A DNA stretch of 64,000 nt from Scatophagus argus (taxonomy: Eukaryota; Chordata; Actinopteri; Scatophagidae): assembly GCF_020382885.2 (NCBI RefSeq), contig NC_058504.1, positions 19,417,019-19,481,018 of the forward strand, in the 5' to 3' direction. The notes below the pieces were generated by a model, which ran no database searches, was not told the origin of the DNA, and saw only the letters and a list, made by a program, of their open reading frames with translations. Positions 23,801 to 33,541 of this stretch are shown here, piece by piece. The translations under genes were made by a program, and so were the position numbers. Within the stretch, counting starts at the first letter, position 1. Each line of letters opens with the position of its first letter.

Positions 23801-25068
23801 TTATGCATCACATACATTATGCATGTCATCAAATTTTTCGATCAACATTTCACTGGGCAATTCAGACTGTATGGCTAGTTATCAGCTACTCCAGATTATA
23901 TTTTTTTGTTTTCTTTTTGTGCAAATAAAGACAACACTTTATTTCCTGTACATCCAGAAACTGATTGTTTGCTTAATATGCAAAACACCAGACTAATTCA
24001 GAACAGAATTAAGTGAAAAGCATCCATTTAATAAGAATAAATACATGAAGACATTGCTAGTGTGAACATGCTTTCTTTCTCTCCATTTAAGAAGCAGCTG
24101 GAGTGCTTCTTGTCAAGTGTGTTTATAGTCAGTTTGTGTTATAGAAACAAATGGAAAATTCCAGAGGGTTTGCTGACGTGCTGAGGGCTTTTCGTCAGTA
24201 TTACCAGTACACTGGTATCATTAACGATTATCATCTCATCTTTTGTTAAAGTCATAATCATCTTCTCCTCTTTTATCCTCCTCAGCATGTACAGCACACA
24301 GAGAACTAACTGACCAAAGAATTAAAATCTGTGATCTCACTTTTTCAATAAACCATAAATTGTTGTTATGAGCTGATACTGCTGGACCGATCTCCATTTC
24401 ATGACTGATGCCACAGGAAGACACTGCAGCCAAAAGTTCACCACCCACACACACTCACACACACACACAATCTGGTTCAAGGGCCTTAATAACATCTGTA
24501 GGAAACAGATCCAGATACACACAGACAATGACATGGTATGTTGTCTATGATATAAGCTCAGGAAACAATAAAGTGTCAGGGAGAGAAATGGATACCAGTC
24601 TAAATACACAATTACACCACCACAGGACTACATGTCCTATATCTGCTAACCTCACAGTGGCAACTAGGAAGTCAGGTCTCATCGCCAAACATTTGTTTAC
24701 AGCACAAAACTTCCTGTAAAACCACAGCTTGTCAGTTTTGGACTTCAGAGTTGTAACTTAACTATGCTAAATTAAGTGAACTGACAAGGTCTAGGTCCAT
24801 ACATACAGTCAAAAACACAAATATGAACATAACATCAATCTCCTCACTAATTATATTTCTCAATTGTCCAACTGTTCCTTTAAGGTGAAAACAAACTGGA
24901 ACTAGTTCAGCTAACTTGATACAAGCTGTACTGTATGTTCCTTTTTTAACAAAACTGATAAGCCTGAGTATTAAGTTCAACTTCAGATGGTTGGGGGAGG
25001 GGGGGCAAAATGACTGACCTGCGCCCACTTCCAAAGCCAGCTCCCCACGGTGACATCCTCCGCTTCAT
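2856..25068 (-). CDS. cracd-like: CRACD/KIAA1211-family actin capping-protein regulator (DUF4592), full coding span
   Basis: Coding exons in transcript order: 25068-25019, 21942-21863, 17760-17586, 16478-16352, 14563-14423, 14310-14251, 10549-10394, 10144-10042, 9412-9094, 9002-8495, 7813-6358, 6171-6068, 5690-5528, 5385-5267, 4862-4769, 3340-2856. The sum is 4140 nt, giving 1379 aa, and every junction keeps frame. Family hallmarks in order: basic GKKKSKFQTFKKFFARKK (residues ~44-61), LGSKALSHDSVF, GKVKSLQ joined across an intron to LQLKQAIRIGSPPS, SPLVVPGDFSQPASPFG followed by LDNSAAKHKL, a Glu-rich middle (~300-740), FTITPAWQ (~950), NPFGVRLRKT (~1071), and two C-terminal tryptophan motifs ending AKKKAKAW. 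The human family member CRACD is known to bind and inhibit actin capping protein. The protein looks cytoplasmic and largely disordered, with no signal peptide or membrane segment. Mammals have three paralogues (CRACD, CRACDL, KIAA1210), and I cannot choose among them. Small extra in-phase exons could be missed. Confidence 0.85.
4769..4862 (-). CDS. cracd-like: CRACD-family gene, coding exon 15
   Basis: A 94-nt exon starting in phase 0 after CAG and reading EEQEKKSSLPMYVSS onward, ending one base into a codon. The donor is AAAG|GTCAGA, followed within a few bases by a (CA)n run. No domain is recognised; the sequence is charged and presumably disordered. Confidence 0.75.
5267..5385 (-). CDS. 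cracd-like: CRACD-family gene, coding exon 14
   Basis: A 119-nt exon encoding residues ~1148-1187. It carries SPSWISVAKQKQK, the upstream member of a pair of tryptophan/lysine motifs typical of the family's C-terminal region. The donor is AAG|GTAATG, followed at once by a TG repeat; the acceptor is ATTCAG. Confidence 0.82.
5528..5690 (-). CDS. cracd-like: CRACD-family gene, coding exon 13
   Basis: A 163-nt exon with acceptor CATATTCAG and donor TCAG|GTGTGT. It encodes a Pro/Ser/Lys-rich linker with the repeated pattern QP-(I/V)-S and ends KNKRIS. The phases match both neighbours. Confidence 0.78.
6068..6171 (-). CDS. cracd-like: CRACD-family gene, coding exon 12 (NPFGVRLRKT motif)
   Basis: A 104-nt exon with acceptor GTGTAG and donor GAG|GTGATT. 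It encodes SAVIVEGNPDNPFGVRLRKT and a following His/Ser/Glu-rich stretch. The NPFG-(V/I)-(R/K)-L-(R/K)-(R/K)-T block is conserved across the CRACD family. Confidence 0.85.
6358..7813 (-). CDS. cracd-like: CRACD-family gene, large coding exon 11 (acidic region)
   Basis: A 1456-nt exon (about 485 codons) starting in phase 0 after a CCCCCCCAG acceptor and ending AAAG|GTAGAT. The first half is strongly acidic, with Glu runs coded by a GAA/GAG microsatellite-like tract. The second half is Ser/Thr/Pro-rich and contains SKARFTITPAWQ, a family-conserved segment. Near 6827-6876 two perfect 21-bp tandem copies plus a partial third code for a repeated TEQNTVS heptapeptide. The region is most likely disordered. 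Confidence 0.85.
6827..6876 (-). repeat. 21-bp in-frame tandem duplication inside exon 11
   Basis: Two adjacent perfect 21-bp units (6827-6847 and 6848-6868) and a partial third add the heptapeptide TEQNTVS twice. Perfect identity suggests a recent, possibly polymorphic, slippage event in coding DNA. Confidence 0.85.
7665..7715. repeat. GAA/GAG (CTT/CTC on plus) trinucleotide tract coding for poly-Glu
   Basis: A run of CTT/CTC triplets on the plus strand codes for about a dozen consecutive Glu, broken by Ser and Gly, in exon 11 of the CRACD-family gene. Length variation would change Glu number without a frameshift. Confidence 0.8.
8495..9002 (-). CDS. cracd-like: CRACD-family gene, coding exon 10
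   Basis: A 508-nt exon with acceptor TTGTTTTAG and donor GGT|GTAAGT (consensus). It encodes an acidic region beginning ARPEPLAGPREHLLDPPG and ending VEQFSLHG, with Glu-rich blocks in the middle. The first base completes an Arg codon begun in exon 9. The sequence is low complexity, so the family assignment rests on its neighbours. Confidence 0.8.
9094..9412 (-). CDS. cracd-like: CRACD-family gene, coding exon 9
   Basis: A 319-nt exon with acceptor CATCCAG and donor CTCAG|GTGATT. It encodes DDKMKPKVEEADEEEKEE, a long Glu-rich run, and a Ser/Pro-rich tail ending SRASSPDSLR. Both phases fit neighbouring exons. Confidence 0.8.
10042..10144 (-). CDS. cracd-like: CRACD-family gene, coding exon 8
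   Basis: A 103-nt exon with acceptor CCCTACAG and donor GAAG|GTCAGC. It encodes RVEMKAEGDSVVENP and a Gln/Glu-rich tail. It links the conserved N-terminal module to the acidic middle. Confidence 0.75.
10394..10549 (-). CDS. cracd-like: CRACD-family gene, coding exon 7 (SPLVVPGDFSQPASPFG)
   Basis: A 156-nt exon, phase 0 at both ends, with acceptor CTCCCAG and donor AGC|GTAAGA. It encodes SPLVVPGDFSQPASPFG followed directly by CLDNSAAKHKL, a block characteristic of the N-terminal DUF4592 region of the CRACD family, then a Lys/Arg-rich tail. Confidence 0.88.
11375..11396. repeat. (ATC)n microsatellite
   Basis: About seven ATC units in an intron of the CRACD-family gene. Confidence 0.8.
11960..12020 (+). 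repeat. short dispersed fish repeat fragment
   Basis: The core ACTTTTATCCAAAGCAGCTT resembles a repeat end that I recognise as common in teleost genomes. The family name is not certain. Confidence 0.4.
12197..12500 (+). repeat. dispersed teleost retroelement-derived repeat (degenerate)
   Basis: This begins with a CCATCC tandem run, then GGCTGGAGCCTTTCCCAGCTG, ACTGGTCGCCAGTC and TGTGGGAGGAAGCC, segments I recognise from an abundant non-LTR-related repeat of teleosts. A more degraded copy in the opposite orientation is at about 61948-62180. No coding capacity remains. Confidence 0.65.
14251..14310 (-). CDS. cracd-like: CRACD-family gene, coding exon 6
   Basis: A 60-nt, 20-codon exon, phase 0 at both ends, with acceptor ATCTCTCAG and donor CCAG|GTAAAC. 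It encodes NQTQRNSSISLEGLDSDDDQ. The SSISLEG-x-x-S-D/E-D/E pattern is conserved in the family and resembles a phosphorylatable acidic serine cluster. Confidence 0.85.
14423..14563 (-). CDS. cracd-like: CRACD-family gene, coding exon 5
   Basis: A 141-nt exon, phase 0 at both ends, with acceptor TTTCTGCAG and donor CATG|GTAACA. It encodes LQLKQAIRIGSPPSIMCVKR followed by TEDAGTMSEDDGLPCSPPE. It joins exon 4 to give the continuous family motif GKVKSLQLQLKQAIRIGSPP. Confidence 0.88.
14564..16351 (-). other. CRACD-family intron between coding exons 4 and 5
   Basis: A 1.8-kb, AT-rich intron with one long TG microsatellite near its 3' end. Nothing else was recognised. Confidence 0.6.
14853..14882. 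repeat. (TG)n microsatellite
   Basis: About 15 TG units in an intron of the CRACD-family gene. Confidence 0.9.
16352..16478 (-). CDS. cracd-like: CRACD-family gene, coding exon 4 (LGSKALSHDSVF)
   Basis: A 127-nt exon with acceptor CCGAAAG (weak pyrimidine tract close to it) and donor CCAG|GTAAAT. It encodes SKISLGSKALSHDSVFVSD, then GASQDSIHGKVKSLQ. The ALSHDS and GKVK(S/T)LQ blocks are diagnostic of the DUF4592 family. Confidence 0.9.
17586..17760 (-). CDS. cracd-like: CRACD-family gene, coding exon 3 (basic motif)
   Basis: A 175-nt exon with acceptor CCATCACAG and donor CAGG|GTAAGA. It encodes GKKKSKFQTFKKFFARKKRK, then a Ser/Asn/Lys-rich segment. The strongly basic, aromatic start is the family's N-terminal signature and could contact acidic lipids or proteins (inference). 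Confidence 0.9.
17761..21862 (-). other. CRACD-family intron between coding exons 2 and 3
   Basis: A 4.1-kb intron with a degenerate dispersed repeat at 18625-18850, a TG/GTGT run near 20985-21010 and several short A-rich runs. No exon was recognised. Confidence 0.6.
18625..18850 (+). repeat. degenerate dispersed fish repeat
   Basis: Segments such as GGGAATGTCATTAGTTTAGC, ACCATGAATGTCTGATTCC and GGCAATCCAATGGTTTTTGAG match an old interspersed repeat I recognise from percomorph genomes. The copy is eroded; an antisense relic may lie at 23490-23680. Confidence 0.5.
21863..21942 (-). CDS. cracd-like: CRACD-family gene, coding exon 2 with tandem (NAGNAG) acceptor
   Basis: An 80-nt exon with donor TTCAG|GTAACG. 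The acceptor reads CACAGCAG, so splicing may use either AG three bases apart, starting at 21942 or 21945 and giving one or two Ser. It encodes DSTAMASGPPEAMANQEPAE and ends EECSG across the junction. An internal ATG (MASGPPEA) could also serve as a start in transcripts that lack the upstream coding exon. Confidence 0.82.
21943..25018 (-). other. CRACD-family intron between coding exons 1 and 2
   Basis: A 3.1-kb intron. It contains a possible antisense relic of a dispersed repeat (about 23490-23680) and a short CA repeat at 24450-24470. No exon was recognised. Confidence 0.5.
25019..25068 (-). CDS. cracd-like: CRACD-family gene, first coding exon (main start)
   Basis: A 50-nt exon. The acceptor TCTCATAG directly precedes ATG (25068-25066), and the donor is GCGCAG|GTCAGT. 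It encodes MKRRMSPWGAGFGSGR, ending two bases into a Ser codon that exon 2 completes in frame. If the upstream exon ending AAGCC (39639) is spliced here, the start context becomes AAGCCATGA, a good Kozak match. The start is inferred; I have no orthologue N-terminus to confirm it. Confidence 0.65.
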
Positions 25069-25069
25069 C

Positions 25070-25345
25070 TATGAGAAGGGAGAAGGGGGAGGAGGGAAGG
25101 AGAAACGACAGGCAGATTGGAAAAGAGAAGGGAGCGACACAACAGGGGAAGAGAATTATAGATGAGAGGATGAGTTGGGGGAGACATAAAATAAAGAGCG
25201 AAGGCGGAGTGGAAGACAGCGAGAGCGAAGGGAGACAGTGAGAAAACAAGAGGAGACAGGGACAAATACAAGTCAGAGTGAAGGAGGGGGTCAAAGAGAG
25301 GGGTTGTGGGAAAGAGCAGCATGAAAGGAAAGAAGAGTCAGTTAG
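25070..25345 (-). other. long polypyrimidine tract upstream of the first coding exon
   Basis: For about 275 bases the minus (transcript) strand is dominated by C and T (plus strand GA/GGA-rich), running straight into the TCATAG acceptor of the first coding exon. This is far longer than a normal pyrimidine tract. Confidence 0.7.
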
Positions 25346-26991
25346 ATAAACAACATGAAATATTAGGAAGAAGAGAAGGACAAAGAGAAAATAGACAGTA
25401 AACACAGAGGCCTGATTGTGGAAAGCAGTAGTGTGGTTTTCAACCAAAGATTATAAGAAGCCTTTAGTTAAATTATATTTTTGCATATTAAAAGATATAA
25501 ACAACAGAAGGCTTGAAAAAGGCTCAGCATCATAAACCTTTGGGAAGTATATTTCCAATCAATATTTAGATATTCGTTTATAAATAATAATGTCTGTAAA
25601 GTAAATAATAAAGTATTAAATTGTTAATTAGCTTGTTCTTATAACTAACAAAATGTTTCAGACTTTGCAATCAGCCCCAAAAAATGAATCAAATCAAAGC
25701 AATTATTTGCTATACTAAATACTTTCAGAGTCATGCATTTCTTTATTATAAACTTCATTGGTTTTAAAATATGGCTGACTACAAGTGTAGTGTAGCTAAT
25801 CCACTATTACTGGACACTGCATCTAACTGCCTGCTCAGTGCTAGGAAACATTGATGTGAAGTTTATACTTTGAATGAAGTGAATATTGTCAGAACGTGTT
25901 TGCAGAATGCTGAGGTGCCACTTTATGATGATAGACTTGAACAATCTAATGCGATCAGCAGCCCTGTCATGTGCAGCATGTAGGTGTTTTGGTACTGAGG
26001 GCTGCTCTGTCAGGTGGCAATGACCAAACTCGAGTTATGAATGCTTCTAGAGCTCAGAAAGGGCTACATTATGTACAAATACAGTTATTATACGCTGACT
26101 GAGAGGTGTAAGTGCATTCTCCTCATAAGTATAGATGAGCAGGACAGAATATAAAGCCGTCTGCCGGACCTGGGCCCCTTTACATTAACCTGATAACAAA
26201 ACATGGTAACATGTTGGTCTTATGTCTGAATGGAAAAAGTCACAAGAGCAACTTTGCTAGGTCGTATGTGATAACATTTCTGTATCACTCTCAAAATGGC
26301 ACCAATCTGAACTAGATGCCATTAGAATAACATAACGGCTGCAGCAGCACGAGGCAAAACTGGCACTAGGTGAGATTAAACACGTGTAATACTTGCGTCC
26401 CCCATCTCAATCATTGCTTCTAACGCGCAAAATAAAATAAGTTTAATATAAAACACAGGGATAAGTCATGGCAAATGGGATTACAAAAAAACCCTTGTAC
26501 AATCACTGTCTGTCAGGCTGGTAGCTGATACAGCAGTGTTAGCCAAATACAATACATACAAAATCAGTGAGACATTGTCTTACACTTTAACATGGCAGAG
26601 AGGGCCCGGAAACCTTATAAATCTACAAAGAGTCTTTTCTCATAACATTTTAAGTGTATTTCACAGGCACAGCAAAGCATTTAACAAGCTGGGGCTACTT
26701 TATAGTTGCAGTACAACATTTTGTAGATCTAAACTTGTTATTTCAGAAAATTCAAAACCGCGATGGCAATCTTGGTGTACTTACTACTTATCTTTTTCTA
26801 GCTCTCAGACCACTTTCATATACTTTTCCCATTTAGCACTGTTCCATGACATTGTCCAAGCAGCCGTTTACGAACGAAGATACTTCTGCAGAAATAAGTC
26901 ACATGCAGTATAAACACTCTCGAGAACACCATTAGCAGCATTTGGAAGCCACCAAATCTGTCTGTACACGAAAGAAAGAACAACAGAAGGG

Positions 26992-27026
<35 letters not shown>

Positions 27027-27028
27027 CG
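26992..27028. repeat. (GA)n microsatellite
   Basis: GA units with two GC interruptions in an intron of the CRACD-family gene. Confidence 0.85.
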
Positions 27029-29289
27029 TGCATATCAGCCTCGTTACATAACAATGGATTAGCATGTAGAGGTATTCGGAGCAGTAGGGGGCCTGCCTTT
27101 ATTAGACAGATGAAATAACCTCATTAACAACCCACATATAGTAAGCACGCACACTGACAAACACACACACACACACAGATGATAATCATGTCCATATTTG
27201 TCCATGATGAGCTTACATGTGCTAAAATGAGGCTCACACACACACAAACATCTCGCTGCCATGCCATCTGCTGTAAACCAAGTCTTGTCCAGCTGATGGA
27301 GATACAACAGAGTCCAAATCCAGAAAACACAGACAACGACTGGACTGAGCAGCATCCAGGCCTGCACTGTGAAAATGACCCTCATCGTGTAGGAACCCTG
27401 CTGTTTAGCAGGGGAGATATGACTACGAGTGCAAGTTCAAGAGAAATGCAGATAAACATAGGAATGAGTGATGGAGATGAATGTAGATGAATGTAACTTG
27501 ACTTTACAACAGGGTTCTTGTCCTTCTGACATAAAGCAAATCCAATTTAGTTCAGCCCTAATCCCTCAATGGGACCAGTGTTACCAGACACATAGCACCA
27601 CAGGCTAATGGTGCTGACTAATTAGCTCCGACTCCAACCACACTGAAGAGCATAACACCAATGATACAGAAACTCAATTCCAAAATAAAATAAAATAAAA
27701 CTTTAAATAAATAAAAATAATACTGTTAGTAAACGCTTTCATTATTCTGCAATGCTCTCTCTGTACAGGCTCATGGATGTTTTTGTCTGTCTAAAAAGGG
27801 CTAATCTAATCTAATGAGGCTTCTGTAGTAGGTCCCATGAACTTTGAGCTTTTACGACACAATTCCACACCACTCCAGTCCTAATCCTTCTGTACCACCA
27901 GCACTAAACTGGGCTAATATGGCCCTGATTACATTACTACAGCAATTGTGGGCCACAGATGAGGAGAGGAGATATACAGTGAATCAGCAGCAGAGACAGA
28001 GGCTAAGAGCTCAAAAAGGGACACATTTACTATGTATGGCAGCTTTTAATGGATATACTCTGACATTGCTGAGTAAAAGACCATAAGCTGATGTCCACTA
28101 CTGAGTTTCAGTGTCTATAACTGACTTGTTTGAGTCTTGAAATGCTGTCTCCCTGAGTTATTATCAGATCACAGTAACAATTTTTCATTAGGCTCTAACA
28201 GAACAAATCCCTCAGTTGTGTGGCTGTGTGCAGTAAACACAGAGCTAAACCTAAGTCATGTGAGAACTGTGAGAGCAGGATGCATGAATGTTGCCTATGA
28301 ACAAAATTCTGTTTTCTGTTGTACAATGCACTCCCTGAAATAGAGGAGCTCATTCACATACTATGAGTGTGTGCTTGCAGAATCTAGAATTATTTAGAAA
28401 AACTGTTGAATGCACTTCATGTGGGGAACTTAAACGACAATTTCTAGGTTCTCAAGAGTCTGTTCCACATGTATGAGCCACAAATACAAGTCCTGAACTT
28501 GACTCCCAGCACAGAGAGGAGATGAGAGGCTGAGCAGAGGGAGTGCGGATGAACTGGCCACAGTAATATGATGTTAGTGGCTCAATGACAAGCCGCAAGC
28601 CTTCAATTTCCACAGCGAGAATAAAAAGAGAGAGATGCAAAAATGAATCAAGGGGGAATTGCAATGGAGTAGAAGGATTTTTCCAGTCAGATGAAATGAT
28701 AAATTTGGCTTAGACACTGAGTATAGATATATGGACAGATGTGTTGTATATACAGACATAAGCAGCACGCATGTCAACTTCCAAGTGTGTACACAACATG
28801 AAGTATGTACCCTATGCAATCTGAGGAGGTGTACATTTTTGACATGCTATTATCATGTCCTAAAAATAACCTGACGTCCTTGTTGACATGCTGGATAACA
28901 CATTATTAAGAATTACTTTGAGAAACACTTCAAAACAGGCTGAATCTCATCATATCCATTCTGGTCCTCTTTCCTCTCCTCCACTTTTCTCTATGTTGCA
29001 CGTGCAATGATTCATACTAGGATTAGCATACTGTTGGAATCCATTATGATAAAGTATCCTCCAATGAGCTCACATGGACAAAATAAATAAATAAATAAAA
29101 CAGTTGTTTCACCTAAAGCTGAGGACTCATTATCAAATGCTGCTGGTTGGTTATTTTTCTTTGCACAGTAAGTAATGTAATCAGACTGTGTGTGTGTGTG
29201 AAGGGGGGGGGGTTACGTGTGACTTTCTAGAGTCTCACTGTCAGCACAGTCTTTGTGCTAAGCTAAGCTAACCACTGTCTGACTCTAGC

Positions 29290-29793
29290 TACACTGTGTA
29301 GACAAACCTGACCACCACCACCAGCAGGGACTTGTAAATATGAAGACAGCTTTGGAGCTCTAACAGTTTCCACTCTTCTGTGAAGGCTTTCCACACGGTT
29401 TTGAAGTGTTTCTATGGGAATTTTTGCCCATTCATGTAGTAGAGCATTTGTGAGGTCAGACACTGATGTTTGACCAAAAGGTCTGGCTCTCAGTCTCTGT
29501 TCCAGTTCATCCCAAAGGTGTTGGATGGGGTTGAGATCAGGGCTCTGTGTGGGCCAGTCAAGTTCTTCCACACCAAACTCATCCAGCCATGTCTTTATGG
29601 ACTTTGCTTTGTGCACTTGGACACAGTCATGCTGGAATAGAAAAGGGCCGTCAACAAACTACTGCCACAAAGTTGGAAGCATAGCATTGTCCAAAATGTC
29701 TTGGTATGCATTAAGATTTCCCTTCACTGGAAGTGAGGGGTCAAGCCCAACCCCTGAAAAACAGCCTCATCCCAATACTTTTGTCTACATGTA
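29290..29793 (-). mobile_element. Tc1/mariner-like DNA transposon, internally deleted relic
   Basis: The TIR core TGTAGACAAA at 29297-29306 has its inverted copy TTTGTCTACA at about 29781-29790, and each end is flanked by TA, the usual Tc1 target-site signature. Between them the minus strand codes for only the C-terminal part of a transposase. About 500 bp remain of an element family whose full members exceed 1.2 kb, so the N-terminal half is deleted. Confidence 0.8.
29320..29770 (-). pseudogene. Tc1-like transposase C-terminal fragment, broken
   Basis: One minus-strand frame reads GCFSGVGLDPSLPVKGNLNA..., then LFQHDCVQVHKAKSIKTWLDE and ELDWPTQSPDLNPIQHLWDE, the hallmark C-terminal catalytic region of Tc1 transposases. 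A TAG stop follows the PTLWQ segment, and the position of the third catalytic acid (usually Glu in NPIE-x-LW) is Gln. The N-terminal helix-turn-helix and first catalytic Asp are absent. It is non-functional. Confidence 0.85.
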
Positions 29794-32700
29794 GAGAGAC
29801 ATGTCTGCGTTATTATGTATTTTCTTTTTTAACAAAGCAGTGATTCATACTTCTGCATCAACGTACTCCATAGATAAAAGAATGTAGTCCAGCCTATGTT
29901 TCCTTCTACGATCTTATCACATGGCTCTCTGCATGTTTTCTAATAAAAGATTAATGGGGAACAGCACGTGAAAAGGGAGCAACCAGCCACGATAAACATC
30001 TTTCACTCTCCCTTTACGCAATCTCCAGCTGTTAAAAAGCTTTAACGTGAGTTTTTGTTATTGTCTATCCCATTTCCATTACTTGAAAGGGCTCAATTTC
30101 AGCCAAAGGGCCATAAAAGGATATGAGAAATATAAAAAGAACGTAGCCAGATAACACAGCTCCACACCAACATTTCTTTATTCCCTCCACCCCTCTTTGT
30201 CTCTTCATTCTTCTTACCTTCCTGTCTCATTATCTTAGCATCCATAGTCTTTATTTGTCTGTTCCTCTGTCCTCTCTCTCCACCCACACATAACTAACTG
30301 GGAACATGGCCTTCAGAACCGTGGTATTTCCTCTTGACCCATTCAGCTATTCAACACCTGCCTGGTCAGCAGAGGACTATGGCTACAAAGGAAATTACTC
30401 ACGAAATTGTAGTCTTGACCTGAAATTTTTTAAAAAAATGTTGCTGTTACTTTGACTTTCCTGTTGCTTGAAATGCAAAAACGATTTTAAAGATTTCTTT
30501 TCTGTTTTGTTCACAATCTTTCTCAGCCTTTGAATAAAATTTTCTATAGCTGACCAACATCAAAAATGGTGGAATGTTTTAATTATTCATACAATAAAAT
30601 AAATGAGAGAAGTTTTACATTCCTAACTTACTTATTTTACTTAACACTCTTTTTTTAAGAAGGGGCTTCTGTGCTTTTAACTCCTGTGCTGTTGGATGTT
30701 TTGGGACATTCGTGTCTCACTGCCTGCCATTCACCTCACCTGCCACTGACATGCTAAGAGTGATGAGGTTCACCACTCTGTGAAACACACAAGTGTAAAA
30801 AGCACATTGCACTCTGGAACAATTTGTCAAACCTTTGTCTTTAAATACATTTCATTTGCAAATTATCACATTCTGTTTTTATTTCTGTTTTACACAGTGT
30901 CCCAAAGTTGTGGGGGTTGGGATTATACCACCCTGCTGCACACGAATTCTGGATTGTCTGTAAATGGGAAACCTGTATATAGCATCCAAAACATCCAACT
31001 CATTTTGTCTTAATGCAGTCATGATTTCATCCCACCGAGTGTCTCAATATGGCAGTGAAGTCCAGTGACCTTTAACATGATGCAGCACATCTGTGCTTAC
31101 TTGAGTCAATTCCCACAAAACAGCTGCCAACAGCATATTGGAAGAGAAATTTTAAATAATAATACCCTTATTTTATATTTGCCTGAGACTTTTGTGCTTG
31201 AAAAATATGACTTACTGGGATTAAGAAAAATAATGTTAGTAATATCACTGGTTACATCTCTTTCCAATGCCGGTGAAATAAAATAACAATCCGTATGAAT
31301 ACAGTCATGAAATGCGGGTCCAATGTGTGCTAAGTCTATGTTTATAATATGAACCTGCAATCATAAAGCAGAAAATGGTCAACAAGACAACCACCACACT
31401 ACAATAGACCGTGTCGCACGAATCAACAGAGATATACTGGGAGTGAAAAAAACTCGAGACTGTCTGAAAACAAAAATAACAAAATAAATAATAATAATAA
31501 TAAATCACATCTCTGATCCTTACTCCTTCTTTTTATCTATTTCTAAATTGGGGAGGTTCTGAATGAACACCGGAAGAGTACTGAAAAGTGAAATTCTCAG
31601 TCAGCTTAAGTTTTTTTAATTTATAGTTACAAAAGCCATTATTGTGCAAACAGGGTCCAAAATGCTTTTAATGTCTGAGGTTTAGGAAGCATTCTTTTGT
31701 GCTTGGGGTTTCTCTTGTCTTCCAGCTGTCCTTCCTTTGCCTCTCCTCCATCTCCTTCCCCCCTCCTGTTTTAAATGGGGCTGTGCTCTTAGCAACAAGC
31801 CTTACATGGACTCAAGACAGAAACTGACCAAACACTCTCATCAGTCACTCTGCACAGTCTACATTCATTTACAGCTGCATCACCATTCCTGCTGAACAAA
31901 CTCAACCTAGCATGGTTACATAATGACCGTCGAACCAGGAGACATTGGAGAAAGAAAAAGTGAGAGCACGCACTTGTTGTCAGCTTTAAGACTTCCATGT
32001 CCCATTCCACTGGTGGGTTGAATCCAAAACTGTCTGATTTTTGCAAAAACTAAATCGTGACTAAAATATGAAGGTTAAAGACTGCTCCTGCTTAACAAAG
32101 CACCTTTGGTCCGTCCATTTGGAGGATGCAATGTGGTACTTAAAATTTCAAAACAAAAAGAAAGAAAATCATTATAAAAAATTATACACACACACATTTT
32201 TTCTTTGGCTCTCAGTTGTTGAATAACAGTTAAGTGTATGCCAGGCATATGATGTACCCGACTTCATCGCTTCATTGATTCAGTTTGAAAGCACCAGTTT
32301 GTATGGTAATAAGAAGTGATTCAATTAATCTTGGTTTCAGTATGAACCAGTTCCAGGAGACACACAACTGTGGTTCTTTAGTTGGGTCTATGTGGAGCTG
32401 TCTCGCAGCTCATCCCCTCTCCTAATCCACTTTCTTTCTCTGTGTCACACACACAAACAAAATGTTTGTCTTAGTCGACTCTGCTGAGTGGACCATAAAA
32501 GCTTGTATTGTTGTCATGTCATGAGACCTAGGAAGACAGACAAGACAAAGAAAGTAGAACGGGGTATCAGTGCGCCCAACACCACAATCTACACAGCTCT
32601 GGTACAAAAAAAGATACTTTAGTCTAGTCAAAAAGCTAAAGGCACTCATTATCCTAACCCTCTGTGGTCAAATCACACTGCCAAGCCCATAGTCCTATAT

Positions 32701-33541
32701 ATAGCCAATTCAAAGCATCAAAATCACTGAGGACTTCCATCAGCTAAAAAAATAAAAAGATGCAGTCAAATTTAAGTAAGTAAAAAGTGCAATATACCCA
32801 CAGCTGCCAAGTATCAAAGCGTTAACAGAGCAACAATGTCACTTGATCCTGAATCAAAAAGAATTTACAGGAAATCAAGATCTCCTTTCTGATTCATGGA
32901 AACCAGAGCAGGTTTAGTTCAGGAATTTTCGGACCAAGTATTCACTTCCAGCGTAAAATCAGTCACTCTTCGGGTTAATCAGCTCTGAGTCATACAGCTG
33001 ACTGTTAGAGCCAACTACAAGTAGTCAGTTGTCTCAGTAAACAAAAGAGAAACAAAAGCTTGATCAGACTGTTGAAACAAAGGACAGCTGGCTCTGGGAA
33101 AACCCACCAACAGGCAAATTACAATCTCTGAGATCTGTCATCTCTGTCCACATTTGGGTTTGTGTTGTGGTCAACATGCTTTCCTCCTCTATACAAGATG
33201 TGGCCAATAGTGAAATAAGTACTTCCAGTAGCAGAGTGTAAGACCGGTCATGGCCTCTATTGAAATATAATTATGCGTTGAAAATGACACATCTATTTAA
33301 AGAGCAAAATAACATGATGTGTTTGGGCAATTTGCTGGAGCAATATAGATGAGTAATATTATGTTGTCAGGTGTGATGCCAAATCAAATCAAATCTTCAG
33401 GAGATATGATTGATTTCGTTGTACATTATGAATACATTTTGAGTAAGTTATTGTTGGTTGATACAACAGAATGAAGTATCACAAGAGAAATATAAATTCA
33501 GTTAAATAGCGGCAGTGGCATTATTACAAAAAGAAACTTAC

